This document shows, in pieces, positions 6,140-11,515 of a stretch of 38,582 bases of DNA (positions within the stretch are counted from its first letter, which is position 1; every line of letters begins with the position of its first letter). The notes under the pieces are model-generated. The model was not told where the DNA came from. It did not search any database and saw only the letters and a program-made list of their open reading frames with translations. The DNA comes from a virus. The translations under genes were made by a program, and so were the position numbers. The stretch is from the IMG/VR virus record IMGVR_UViG_3300050821_007104, positions 1 through 38,582 of that record. One strand, 5' to 3'.

Positions 6140-6167
6140 ACCTTACCGCACGTCCTGACTTAAGTCA
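6140..6167 (-). promoter_or_regulatory. Promoter with palindromic operator (P5)
   Basis: -35 ATGACT (6163-6168) overlaps CTGACTTAAGTCA (6155-6167); 17-nt spacer; -10 TAAGGT (6140-6145). The whole promoter lies inside the 3' end of the upstream HTH gene, whose TAA stop is part of the -10. Confidence 0.7.
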
Positions 6168-6373
6168 TAATCCCGATCGGGTGAAACGCGATACACACGC
6201 GCTCGGGTTATGCCTGCCGCGCTCGCGATCTCGATGACTGACATACCGAGATCTCGCGCCACGCCGATCGCCTCGTCGCGATCGCGCCGCAGCTCGGCGA
6301 GCTGCTCGTCGCAGATCGCGATGCAGTATGCGAGCCGCCGCAGGCGCGCGATTTGGACGTCGCGGCGCGTCAT
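6143..6373 (-). CDS. Small helix-turn-helix protein
   Basis: A 76-residue protein: a charged helix (AICDEQLAELRRDRDEAIGVA) followed by a helix-turn-helix (MSVIEIASAAGITRARVYRV). Same design as the proteins at 554, 9503 and 9952. Its last ten codons run through the operator and promoter P5, so the operator is also coding sequence here (DYDLSQDVR). Last gene of the long 9451-6143 operon, with ATGA overlap at its start. Probably a DNA-binding regulator; target unknown. Confidence 0.75.
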   Translation of the reverse strand: MTRRDVQIARLRRLAYCIAICDEQLAELRRDRDEAIGVARDLGMSVIEIASAAGITRARVYRVSPDRDYDLSQDVR

Positions 6374-6576
6374 CTCGGACCACTGCAGCCGCGCACGTCA
6401 CGCCTGCCGCCGAGCTTGTTGTAATGCTCGGCGAGCGGCTCGCCGCATAGACACCTGCCGTAGGGGAGGAGCGTGCGAAATACGCCGCAGCGCATGCACA
6501 TGTCCTCGGTGACGACGAACTCGCGCGCCCCGTTGTCAGGGAACCAATCATGCCCGCGCTTGTCGCACTTGCTCAT
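6370..6576 (-). CDS. Zinc-ribbon hypothetical protein
   Basis: A 68-residue protein with cysteine pairs CMRCG (about 27-31) and CLCGE (about 42-46), plus further C/H residues (MSKCDKRGHDW). This pattern of a histidine/cysteine N-terminus and two CxxC knuckles suggests one or two zinc sites. ATGA overlaps at both ends place it in a coupled operon. Similar treble-clef or zinc-ribbon peptides are abundant in this genome; role unknown. Confidence 0.7.
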   Translation of the reverse strand: MSKCDKRGHDWFPDNGAREFVVTEDMCMRCGVFRTLLPYGRCLCGEPLAEHYNKLGGRRDVRGCSGPR

Positions 6577-6881
6577 CGGATGACGTGTTCCATCTGCACT
6601 TGGATCGCGCAGCGTATCGGCAGCTTGTCGGCCGAGATCGAGGTGAGCGCGCCGAGCTCCAGTATCTGCACCGACTGCCAGACGTCGACGCCGCCCTGAC
6701 GGCCGAGGTACGTCAGGTCGAGCGCGACCGTCGAGCCGTCGCGCAGATGCGCCCGCGCGTTGGTCGGCATCGCTTTCGGTCGCCGCCTGCGCCCCGCTAT
6801 GCCGGTCCAGACGAGGACGTTCAGAACGATCGCCAGACCGAGGAGAGCGAACGCCGTCAGCTGCAGCGCGTGCGTGCTCAT
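6573..6881 (-). CDS. Membrane-anchored hypothetical protein
   Basis: A 102-residue protein with one N-terminal membrane segment (residues about 6-27, LQLTAFALLGLAIVLNVLVW), a basic stop-transfer patch (GRRRRPK), then a cytoplasmic domain with beta character (AHLRDGSTVALDLTYLG, DVWQSVQILELGALTSIS). The topology is probably N-out, C-in by the positive-inside rule. ATGA overlap with both neighbours. Function unknown. Confidence 0.7.
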   Translation of the reverse strand: MSTHALQLTAFALLGLAIVLNVLVWTGIAGRRRRPKAMPTNARAHLRDGSTVALDLTYLGRQGGVDVWQSVQILELGALTSISADKLPIRCAIQVQMEHVIR

Positions 6882-7048
6882 GCTGGCCACGGCTGCGCGG
6901 GGTCGTGCCGCACGTAGATGCCGGAGAGCGTCGACTTGCCGCAGCGTGCGCAGACCTCGACGACCGGCTTGACGAGCGCGACCGGGGTGCGACCGGGGTG
7001 CAGGACGAGCCAACAGTATCGGCAGACCGGTCGGGTGAATCGACTCAC
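6878..7048 (-). CDS. Zinc-ribbon hypothetical protein (GTG start)
   Basis: A 56-residue protein with paired cysteines CRYC (about 9-12) and CARCGK (about 33-38), the classic four-cysteine zinc ribbon with about 20 residues between the knuckles. The GTG at 7048 overlaps the upstream TGA as GTGA, the same coupling arrangement as its neighbours. Likely a small nucleic-acid or protein adaptor; no specific family recognised. Confidence 0.7.
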   Translation of the reverse strand: MSRFTRPVCRYCWLVLHPGRTPVALVKPVVEVCARCGKSTLSGIYVRHDPAQPWPA

Positions 7049-7374
7049 CTGCGCCTCGCCTCGTCTCGCTCTCGTGCGACTGCCTGCTCGTGCCCGGCGA
7101 CCGCCGCGAGCTCGGTCGGGTACCGGTCGAATATCTCGCCGTCGTGCGCCCCGCCGAACGTCATCGTCTCGAAAATGATCGGGGGACCGGAGCCGAAAGC
7201 GTGATCTATACCGAGCCAGACCGTCGAGACGCTGACCTCGCGCTCGGTGTTCTCGTTGACGTAGGTGCGCCGTACGACGATGTACGTCACGTCTCGGTGC
7301 AGCTCGGCCCACTGCCGGAACGAGATCGGCGCGCCCTCTCGGTCGTAGTACGGCGGCTCGATTGGCCAGCTCAT
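7045..7374 (-). CDS. Conserved actinophage-type hypothetical protein
   Basis: A 109-residue protein whose central part (VSTVWLGIDHAFGSGPPIIF then ETMTFGG) and end (RYPTELAAVAGHEQAV) match, from memory, a very widespread phage family of unknown function: a WLGxDH...PxxFETMxFGG core followed by a tyrosine/glutamate helix with GH. ATGA overlap with its upstream neighbour and GTGA overlap downstream. The family is recognised but its role is not known. Confidence 0.75.
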   Translation of the reverse strand: MSWPIEPPYYDREGAPISFRQWAELHRDVTYIVVRRTYVNENTEREVSVSTVWLGIDHAFGSGPPIIFETMTFGGAHDGEIFDRYPTELAAVAGHEQAVARERDEARRR

Positions 7375-7568
7375 GCAAGGTCGGCCTCGATGGAATCGGC
7401 GAGCCCGCGCAGCAATGACGGCAGTACGTCGGTAAAGCCTGCCGGTGCCTGCACGCTAAAGCCGGAGCCCTTGACGCCGTCGATGACGACGAGAACGACT
7501 GCAGTTGCCTCGGTCTCGACGCGCACCCGCGTCGCCTGCTCGTCGTACTTACCCGGTCCGAGTGGCAT
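7371..7568 (-). CDS. Small hypothetical protein
   Basis: A 65-residue soluble protein with alternating hydrophobic strands (ATRVRVETEATAVVLVVIDG) and a C-terminal helix (VLPSLLRGLADSIEADLA). The ATG at 7568 overlaps the stop of the 48-residue gene by one base (TGATG). Function unknown. Confidence 0.65.
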   Translation of the reverse strand: MPLGPGKYDEQATRVRVETEATAVVLVVIDGVKGSGFSVQAPAGFTDVLPSLLRGLADSIEADLA

Positions 7569-7714
7569 CAATGCCCCCGCATGATGTCAGCCTGCAGCGT
7601 CGCCGCCATTGCGTCGACCTCGCGACACGAGCGCTTGAGCCTGAGACCGAGCCGCATATTGTTCGCCGCCCCGACGAGGTTGAGACCAACTGCCGCCCAT
7701 AGGAACCAAGTCAT
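7568..7714 (-). CDS. Small membrane protein (48 residues)
   Basis: Reads MTWFLWAAVGLNLVGAANNM then a basic, amphipathic tail to H48. It has one N-terminal membrane helix and a cationic cytoplasmic tail. ATG 7714 overlaps the upstream stop as ATGA and the stop overlaps the next ATG as TGATG, so it fills an otherwise unexplained 140-nt gap in the operon exactly. That fit is the main support. Function unknown. Confidence 0.65.
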   Translation of the reverse strand: MTWFLWAAVGLNLVGAANNMRLGLRLKRSCREVDAMAATLQADIMRGH

Positions 7715-7938
7715 CGGTCATCGAGTCCGAACTCGTGTTTGATGTCTGTTGCGATCTTGCGCAGCGCCGCGTCGGCCTCGGCATCGCTGAACGGGTTGTA
7801 ATCCTCGGGTGCCGGACTCGCGACGAGGATGCCGTACGGCTTGACCGCCGCCGCGAGCTCGTAAAGCATCTCGACCGGACCGTCGAGATACCCGCGCATC
7901 TCGACATCCTCGCCGCGCAGGGTGAGCCGGAACCTCAT
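7711..7938 (-). CDS. Small hypothetical protein
   Basis: A 75-residue acidic protein (RGYLDGPVEMLYELAAAVKP; DYNPFSDAEADAALRKIATD). The beginning resembles a beta-strand-rich module (RFRLTLRGEDVEM) and the end is helical. ATGA overlaps at both ends. No recognised motif. Confidence 0.7.
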   Translation of the reverse strand: MRFRLTLRGEDVEMRGYLDGPVEMLYELAAAVKPYGILVASPAPEDYNPFSDAEADAALRKIATDIKHEFGLDDR

Positions 7939-8138
7939 CGCAGATCCTCGATCGGGTCGGCGATCCCGGTCGCCCGGCCGATGAGCCTGCCGTGATGCCC
8001 CGCGCGGTCGGCGAGCCGCCACTGCGCCCGCGCCATTGTCAGCAGGTAGAACGCCATAGCCTCGTGGTACGCCTGCGAGCCGTAGCCGAGAGCCTCGATC
8101 TCGCGCTCGATCTCGGCGATCGTCACCCCCGCACCCAT
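7935..8138 (-). CDS. Small helical hypothetical protein
   Basis: A 67-residue, almost all helical protein (IAEIEREIEALGYGSQAYHE; FYLLTMARAQWRLADRAG). It starts at ATG 8138, one base overlapping the previous stop; the GTG at 8141 overlapping as GTGA is an equally possible start. It lies in the middle of the coupled operon. Function unknown. Confidence 0.7.
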   Translation of the reverse strand: MGAGVTIAEIEREIEALGYGSQAYHEAMAFYLLTMARAQWRLADRAGHHGRLIGRATGIADPIEDLR

Positions 8139-8458
8139 CACTTGCCGCCGATCACTCGTGCGACTGCCGCGCGCACCTGCCGCGCACCCGCCTGCGAGAG
8201 CAGGTCGCCGACCTCGACGATCTCGTCGGCGACCTGCGCGAGCTTGGCCGGTATCCGCATGCCCGGCGAGACGATCAGCACGATCGGCTTGTCGAGCATG
8301 ATCGAGACGCCGAGCTCGACCGCGAACTTGACGTCAGTGTCGCCGGTCGGCACGAGCGAGATCGTCACGGCCGAACCTTGAACCATCGGCACGAGCTCGT
8401 CGACGACGTGCCGCGCCCACGCCTCGGCGTCGGGGTCGTCGAGCCAGTCCTCACCCAT
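8138..8458 (-). CDS. Nucleoside 2-deoxyribosyltransferase-like protein
   Basis: A 106-residue protein with the flavodoxin-like core seen in nucleoside 2-deoxyribosyltransferase-related phage proteins: a strand (AVTISLVPTGDTDVKFAVEL), then GVSIMLDKPIVLIVSPGMRI, then IPAKLAQVADEIVEVGDL. It is shorter than true enzymes (about 150 residues) and lacks an obvious second catalytic segment, so it may bind nucleotides rather than transfer sugar. From memory, a common actinophage family. ATG 8458 overlaps the end of the shifted reading frame described at 8451-8637. Confidence 0.65.
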   Translation of the reverse strand: MGEDWLDDPDAEAWARHVVDELVPMVQGSAVTISLVPTGDTDVKFAVELGVSIMLDKPIVLIVSPGMRIPAKLAQVADEIVEVGDLLSQAGARQVRAAVARVIGGK

Positions 8459-8520
8459 CGTCGCCGCCTCGGATGCCTGCCGCGATGCCGAAGCATTGCC
8501 GCGCGACCTCGGTGACCGAT

Positions 8521-8637
8521 TCAAGGGGTGACCTCGCCGACCGTGTCGAGCGCGAGCTGCGTCGTCAGACCCTGCCAGACGATCCGCACACTTATGCGGT
8601 TGTCCTCGGTCAGCGCCCGCACGTCGTCGTCGGTCAT
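8521..8637 (-). CDS. Short protein ending at CCT TGA, possibly frameshift-extended to 8451
   Basis: The direct product is 38 residues (MTDDDVRALTEDNRISVRIV, then WQGLTTQLALDTVGEVTP). The +1 frame immediately after continues ESVTEVARQCFGIAAGIRGG to a stop at 8451-8453, overlapping the next gene by 8 nt. The shifted peptide has normal protein composition but no start codon of its own. The last sense codon and stop read CCT TGA, a slippery proline codon before a slow stop, as in known +1 sites. Either a programmed +1 frameshift (about 61 residues), a natural frameshift mutation, or a sequencing error. Coupled by ATGA to the gene at 8634. Confidence 0.55.
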   Translation of the reverse strand: MTDDDVRALTEDNRISVRIVWQGLTTQLALDTVGEVTP

Positions 8638-9047
8638 GCGACCTTGACCCGCTTGCCGTCGAACGTGACCCGAGACCAATCGGTCTTGGTTTGGAAATAC
8701 TCGGGATGCGTTGAGCGCACATGGATCGCGATGCCGGTGCCCTCCTTGTACCAAGACTGACAGAACGGGCAGGCGACCTCCTGCAGATCCTCGCCGCGCG
8801 GCGCGCCCCTCGTGGCGCGTGGCGGCTTGTCGCCCGCCGTCGGCACGTAAGGCTTGCCGATCATCTGGTCAGCGTTAATCAGATCAGCGACCGAGACACT
8901 GCCGAGGTGCTCGTCGCAGAGCTCGATGACGCGACTCGCGCCGCCGCCGTACGTCAAGCCATAAACGAGCGTGCCGGTCGCCTGCACCTTGGTCTGCGTC
9001 TCGTCGAAACAGACATCGCACGAGACGATGACCTCAACGCTTCTCAT
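8634..9047 (-). CDS. Zinc-finger protein (treble clef plus C2H2)
   Basis: A 137-residue protein. The N-terminal half has CDVCFDETQ (about 10-18) and a later LCDEHL (about 43-48), making a CxxC...CxxH site around a beta sheet (ATGTLVYGLTYGG). The C-terminal half contains a C2H2-type finger, CPFCQSWYKEGTGIAIHVRS then TH (about 93-114). This combination occurs in phage proteins thought to bind DNA, including Lsr2-like N-terminal folds, but the assignment is tentative. ATGA overlap at both ends. Confidence 0.75.
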   Translation of the reverse strand: MRSVEVIVSCDVCFDETQTKVQATGTLVYGLTYGGGASRVIELCDEHLGSVSVADLINADQMIGKPYVPTAGDKPPRATRGAPRGEDLQEVACPFCQSWYKEGTGIAIHVRSTHPEYFQTKTDWSRVTFDGKRVKVA

Positions 9048-9451
9048 GACTCACCCGCCGTCAGAGTCGCCTTGTGAGTCGGAGCCTTGCCAGCTTTCAA
9101 CGTGCGCAGGTTGCCGCGCTCCAGACTGGCGACTCGAATCGTTGCGCGAGCGTCCGAATCCATGAAACCTGCCGCCGAAAGATAGCCCTCGGGATAGGTG
9201 TACCAACTAGCCGTGATACGACCTCGACCGTCGAGCTCTTGATGCTTGACCGTGCCGCATCGTATGCATTCCATCTCGACCGAGTAATACCGATACCGCT
9301 TGCTATAGCTTGCGTTTCGACCTTCCCATGCATGCATGAGCGAGCGGCAGACCAGTATCTGATCTGACCAGCGAGCCGCCTCCTGCTCGACGGTGACCTC
9401 GTGCCCCGGTGTTGGCTCGCTTGTGACCATTTTTAACCTCGGCTGACTCAT
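9044..9451 (-). CDS. Hypothetical protein with CxxC knuckle, first gene of the 9.45-6.14 kb operon
   Basis: A 135-residue protein. The middle contains H-A-W and Y-rich stretches and an EMECIRCGTVKHQEL knuckle (about 58-72), suggesting a zinc site shared with C35 and H40. The pattern resembles a widespread actinophage family of unknown function (short CRSLMHAW...CxRCGT). ATG 9451 is preceded by a double AACC leader (9452-9480) and GAAAGGA. The operon it heads contains about 13 tightly coupled genes. Confidence 0.75.
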   Translation of the reverse strand: MSQPRLKMVTSEPTPGHEVTVEQEAARWSDQILVCRSLMHAWEGRNASYSKRYRYYSVEMECIRCGTVKHQELDGRGRITASWYTYPEGYLSAAGFMDSDARATIRVASLERGNLRTLKAGKAPTHKATLTAGES

Positions 9452-9500
9452 TTGGTTGGTTGTTCCTTTCGTTGGTTGGTTGCGCAGCTTAGACCGGCTG
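9452..9500 (-). promoter_or_regulatory. Leader and possible promoter of the 9.45-6.14 kb operon
   Basis: On the minus strand, TAAGCT (a -10 identical to P4's) is followed by GCGCAACCAACCAACGAAAGGAACAACC and the start codon. No good -35 is visible at the right distance and there is no operator palindrome. Weak promoter call; transcription may also arrive from the HTH gene upstream. Confidence 0.35.
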
Positions 9501-9502
9501 AC

Positions 9503-9772
9503 CTAGCTCGCCTCGTCATCATCGTCTGGCTCGACCCCGATCTGCCGTTGCGACTCGCGAGCCTTGCGCAGTTGGTAGAACCGCTGCCGACTCATACCGG
9601 TCGCCCAGACGAGGACCGAGACCGGGGTGCCTTGGTCGAGCGCAGTGTCGATGACATCGAGCAGCCGCCGCCGCGTCGACTCCTCGGCGAGCCTTGCCTT
9701 GGTGTGAGCTCGCGCCGCCTTGCGTAGTCGCTCGACGAGCTCGGGTGAACCGTTGCCCGGCTCGACGCTCAT
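9503..9772 (-). CDS. Small helix-turn-helix protein
   Basis: An 89-residue protein: a long basic helix (ELVERLRKAARAHTKARLAE, RRRLLDVIDTAL) followed by a helix-turn-helix (TPVSVLVWATGMSRQRFYQL) and an acidic tail (PDDDDEAS). Same family design as the proteins at 554, 6143 and 9952. ATG 9772 overlaps the stop of a 20-residue leader frame as ATGA. It is divergent from the plus-strand HTH gene across a 120-bp control region. A regulatory role at that switch point is a reasonable inference. Confidence 0.75.
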   Translation of the reverse strand: MSVEPGNGSPELVERLRKAARAHTKARLAEESTRRRLLDVIDTALDQGTPVSVLVWATGMSRQRFYQLRKARESQRQIGVEPDDDDEAS

Positions 9773-9831
9773 CGTCGCGCACTGCCGCGCTCGTCCTCGT
9801 TCGGCGTGCCCGTTGTATGCCGTTGTGCCAT
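9769..9831 (-). CDS. 20-residue leader peptide
   Basis: Reads MAQRHTTGTPNEDERGSARR and stops in ATGA overlap with the HTH gene. It has the AACC leader and an AAGG(TGGGG) ribosome site in front, so ribosomes are loaded here rather than at the HTH start, which has no site of its own. Likely a translational coupling leader. The peptide itself may have no function. Confidence 0.5.
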   Translation of the reverse strand: MAQRHTTGTPNEDERGSARR

Positions 9832-9951
9832 GTTTGCCCCACCTTGGTTGGTTACGTCGAGGTAAACGTACCGAGTGCAAGCGGCTGAGTACAGTGCGCT
9901 ACCTGTTCGGCGCAACCGCACTGTCAATTCGGCACGCATACGCTGGAGCAG
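9832..9951. promoter_or_regulatory. Divergent control region between the two HTH genes
   Basis: On the minus strand TTGACA (9922-9927) is a perfect -35; AGGTAG-like bases (9899-9904) stand at -10 distance, a poor match. The inverted repeat GGTA-AACG-TACC (9861-9872) could be an operator. For the plus strand no convincing promoter is seen; GGAG 3 nt before ATG 9952 is its ribosome site. The common TGACTTAAGTCA operator is absent, so this region is under different control. Confidence 0.45.
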
Positions 9952-10197
9952 ATGAGCCAGGAGGGGGACGATCTTGACCGTCGCATCGCCGCGCAGCTGG
10001 CCCTGCGCGATGCCGTTCTCGCATGTGAGAGCGCTCGCGTAGCCGCCGACCGAGCATTGATAGTGCGCGATGAACTAATCCGCGCTGCGCTCAATGCCGG
10101 AGTCCGTTCGGGTGACGTTCGCGCCATTGCCGGGGTGAGCTCGACGCGACTATCGCAGATCCGCCGCCAGCGCCCCGACGTCGACGAAACGCCCTGA
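9952..10197 (+). CDS. Small helix-turn-helix protein, only plus-strand gene
   Basis: An 81-residue protein: charged helices (DLDRRIAAQLALRDAVLACE, RDELIRAALNAG) followed by a helix-turn-helix (RSGDVRAIAGVSSTRLSQIR). It is the only gene reading rightward and faces the rest of the genome divergently (from 9503) and convergently (with rusA), the position typical of a Cro/CI-type switch regulator. It is shorter than typical immunity repressors and has no C-terminal dimer domain. Candidate for the factor that binds the recurrent palindromes, but nothing in the sequence proves this. Confidence 0.75.
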   Translation: MSQEGDDLDRRIAAQLALRDAVLACESARVAADRALIVRDELIRAALNAGVRSGDVRAIAGVSSTRLSQIRRQRPDVDETP

Positions 10198-10217
10198 GAG
10201 CGTCTGTAAGCGTTTCG
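10185..10217. terminator. Bidirectional hairpin between convergent genes
   Basis: CGAAACGC (10185-10192) pairs with GCGTTTCG (10210-10217): 8 bp, 17-nt loop, overlapping the end of the plus-strand HTH gene and lying 9 nt past the stop of the RusA gene. A modest terminator. Confidence 0.45.
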
Positions 10218-10226
10218 GGGGTGTCG

Positions 10227-10730
10227 TCATACCGGCGAGGCACTGCCAGCGCGCCCACGACGCCGCTGCGCGGCAGGACGAGGCTCCTGCGGCAGAGCGA
10301 GCCAGCCGAGATGCATGCCCGGCTGCTCTAGCGTGCCGTCGAGCCGCAGCGCCGCGTACCGCTTGGCCGAGACGAGCCGGACGACCTGCGCGTCGTCGCG
10401 GTAGACGATGCCGGTCAGTGAGTCGAGCAGCGCGCGCCCGAGCTTGTCGAGGTCAGGCTTGACCACGTGCGCAGGTGACCACTCCTCGATGCGCAGTGTC
10501 ATGTCGGCCGCGCGCCTCGGCATGACGAACTCGGCGAATACGACGACCGGGCCGGTCGGGATCGCGACGTCCGGCCCGACGTGCGAGCGGACGATCGCCG
10601 AGACGAGCTCGCGCCACGGTCGCATCCTCGGGTTGTCCGAGGTGACGTGCGCCTTGCCCGCCTTGTCGACGAATGCCTTGGTCGAGCCCTGCGGTGCAGG
10701 AATACCGGCCACGAATACGCGCTCGATCAT
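10227..10730 (-). CDS. rusA: RusA-like Holliday junction resolvase
   Basis: A 167-residue protein with the RusA core: N-terminal PAPQGSTKAFV (about 11-21), KPDLDKLGRALLDSLTGIVY (91-110) and RDDAQVV (111-117), giving the catalytic aspartates at about 93, 95 and 112-113. The family cuts four-way DNA junctions made during recombination and replication. The basic tail (RPAAQRRRGRAG) fits DNA binding. Last gene of the recombination operon. Upstream is a 13-residue frame (10727-10768) overlapping as ATGA, and a promoter-like pair (10773-10802) that could drive it separately. Confidence 0.9.
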   Translation of the reverse strand: MIERVFVAGIPAPQGSTKAFVDKAGKAHVTSDNPRMRPWRELVSAIVRSHVGPDVAIPTGPVVVFAEFVMPRRAADMTLRIEEWSPAHVVKPDLDKLGRALLDSLTGIVYRDDAQVVRLVSAKRYAALRLDGTLEQPGMHLGWLALPQEPRPAAQRRRGRAGSASPV

Positions 10731-10768
10731 GAGCAGCGCACCGCGCGCGAGCGCGTTACGTTTCGCAT
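10727..10768 (-). other. 13-residue possible leader frame before rusA
   Basis: Starts at ATG 10768 only 5 nt past a -10-like TAGTAT, so the transcript could be leaderless, which is common in Actinobacteria. It ends in ATGA overlap with rusA, whose own ATG lacks a good ribosome site. Suggests coupling; may be chance. Confidence 0.3.
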
Positions 10769-10772
10769 CGAA

Positions 10773-10802
10773 ATACTATCTTTCTAGTAGTAGGGGGGTT
10801 AA
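10773..10802 (-). promoter_or_regulatory. Candidate promoter for rusA
   Basis: TTAACC (10797-10802), 18-nt spacer, TAGTAT (10773-10778) on the minus strand: four of six matches each to the sigma70 boxes. It lies in a locally A/T-richer stretch (10765-10815) between rusA and the iteron-like repeats. Confidence 0.4.
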
Positions 10803-10874
10803 GTAGTTGGTAGTCCTCTGTTCCTCTACTCCTGCACTTTGCGTTTTCGCAGGTCGCAGAGTTGGCGTTGTCCT

Positions 10875-10957
10875 CCAATAGGTCACTCACTGCCACCCAA
10901 TAGGTCACTCACTGCCACCCAATGCGATCCCGATTGGGTGGCACTCACTGCCACCCA
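10875..10957. repeat. Iteron-like direct repeats with hairpin (replication origin candidate)
   Basis: Two exact 22-bp tandem units (10875-10896 and 10897-10918) share the core GGTCACTCACTGCCAC. A third partial copy, GCACTCACTGCCACCCA, spans 10941-10957. The last copy is also one arm of a perfect 9-bp hairpin (TGGGTGGCA ... TGCCACCCA, 10935-10957, 5-nt loop). A further inverted pair CCAAT/ATTGG encloses 10919-10937. The repeats begin inside the stop region of a winged-helix-like gene and are followed by an A/T-richer stretch. This arrangement of initiator-like gene, iterons and A/T-rich DNA suggests an origin, but a regulatory site is also possible. Confidence 0.55.
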
Positions 10958-11292
10958 TTACCGGTATCGCGATCGAGTAGGAGCGCGTACTCACGCGACC
11001 GGCCGCGACCCTCGCGTCGAGCGACCTTGATCGCCCCGACCTTGATCAACTGCGCGACGATCCGAGTCGTCCGCCGGTAGACCGCTGCGAGCCGCTGCAC
11101 CGAGTAGGTATCCGTCGCCTCGTCGCTCGGCAGCGGTCCGAACAACGCCTCGGCCATCGCTCGACGCCCGCCGAAATACCGCCGCGCCTCGCTGCCGTGC
11201 CTCGGCTCGTCGAGCGCCACGACCGCCATGTGCACGAGCAGTCGCATCGGCTGGTCGTCGAGATCCGACCAGTAGACCAACGCCGCCGTCAC
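10945..11292 (-). CDS. Winged-helix-like DNA-binding protein (possible replication initiator)
   Basis: A 115-residue protein. VYWSDLDDQPMRLLVHMAVVALDEP opens a helical bundle; YSVQRLAAVYRRTTRIVAQL (about 68-87) looks like the recognition region and IKVGAIKVARREGRGRSREY like the wing, as in small winged-helix replication proteins. The GTG at 11292 is preferred over the TTG at 11307 that directly follows the upstream stop; neither has a strong ribosome site. Iteron-like repeats overlap its stop codon. Initiator function is inferred from position and fold, not from a recognised family. Confidence 0.65.
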   Translation of the reverse strand: MTAALVYWSDLDDQPMRLLVHMAVVALDEPRHGSEARRYFGGRRAMAEALFGPLPSDEATDTYSVQRLAAVYRRTTRIVAQLIKVGAIKVARREGRGRSREYALLLDRDTGNGWQ

Positions 11293-11307
11293 GTTGCCCG
11301 CACCCAA

Positions 11308-11511
11308 CTAGATCGCGTCCGTGAGCCGTTGGGGGTGCGCGTAGTGCTCCAGTGCCCGGCCGGTGAGTTTGTTCGTGCACGGCTGCCCTACGTCGGCGTG
11401 GCAGTACCGGCAGCCGCGTCGCAGCGCCTCGTCGACCCACGCCGCGTAGTCGAGCCGCGTCTGCTCGCGCTCCTGCGCCTCGATGACCGACCGTCGCACA
11501 TAGTCAGGCAT
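11308..11511 (-). CDS. Zinc-binding hypothetical protein
   Basis: A 67-residue protein: a charged N-terminal helix (EAQEREQTRLDYAAWVDEAL), then a CRYCHADVGQPCTNKLTGRA motif (34-53) and HYAHPQRL (56-63). The C-x2-C...G-x-PC...G...HPxR pattern is a very common small zinc-binding module of actinophages, of unknown role. ATG 11511 lies 4 nt after the upstream stop. Confidence 0.75.
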   Translation of the reverse strand: MPDYVRRSVIEAQEREQTRLDYAAWVDEALRRGCRYCHADVGQPCTNKLTGRALEHYAHPQRLTDAI

Positions 11512-11515
11512 GACG

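Noticed and set aside
1525-6185. TCGGGTGAA block upstream of several operators as a second regulatory motif
   Set aside because: Present near four operators, but the same bases are frequent inside genes because of common codons, so it is not distinctive.
10875-10957. Simple terminator of the winged-helix gene
   Set aside because: The hairpin lacks a T tract and the repeats extend well beyond the stem, so a plain terminator does not explain them.
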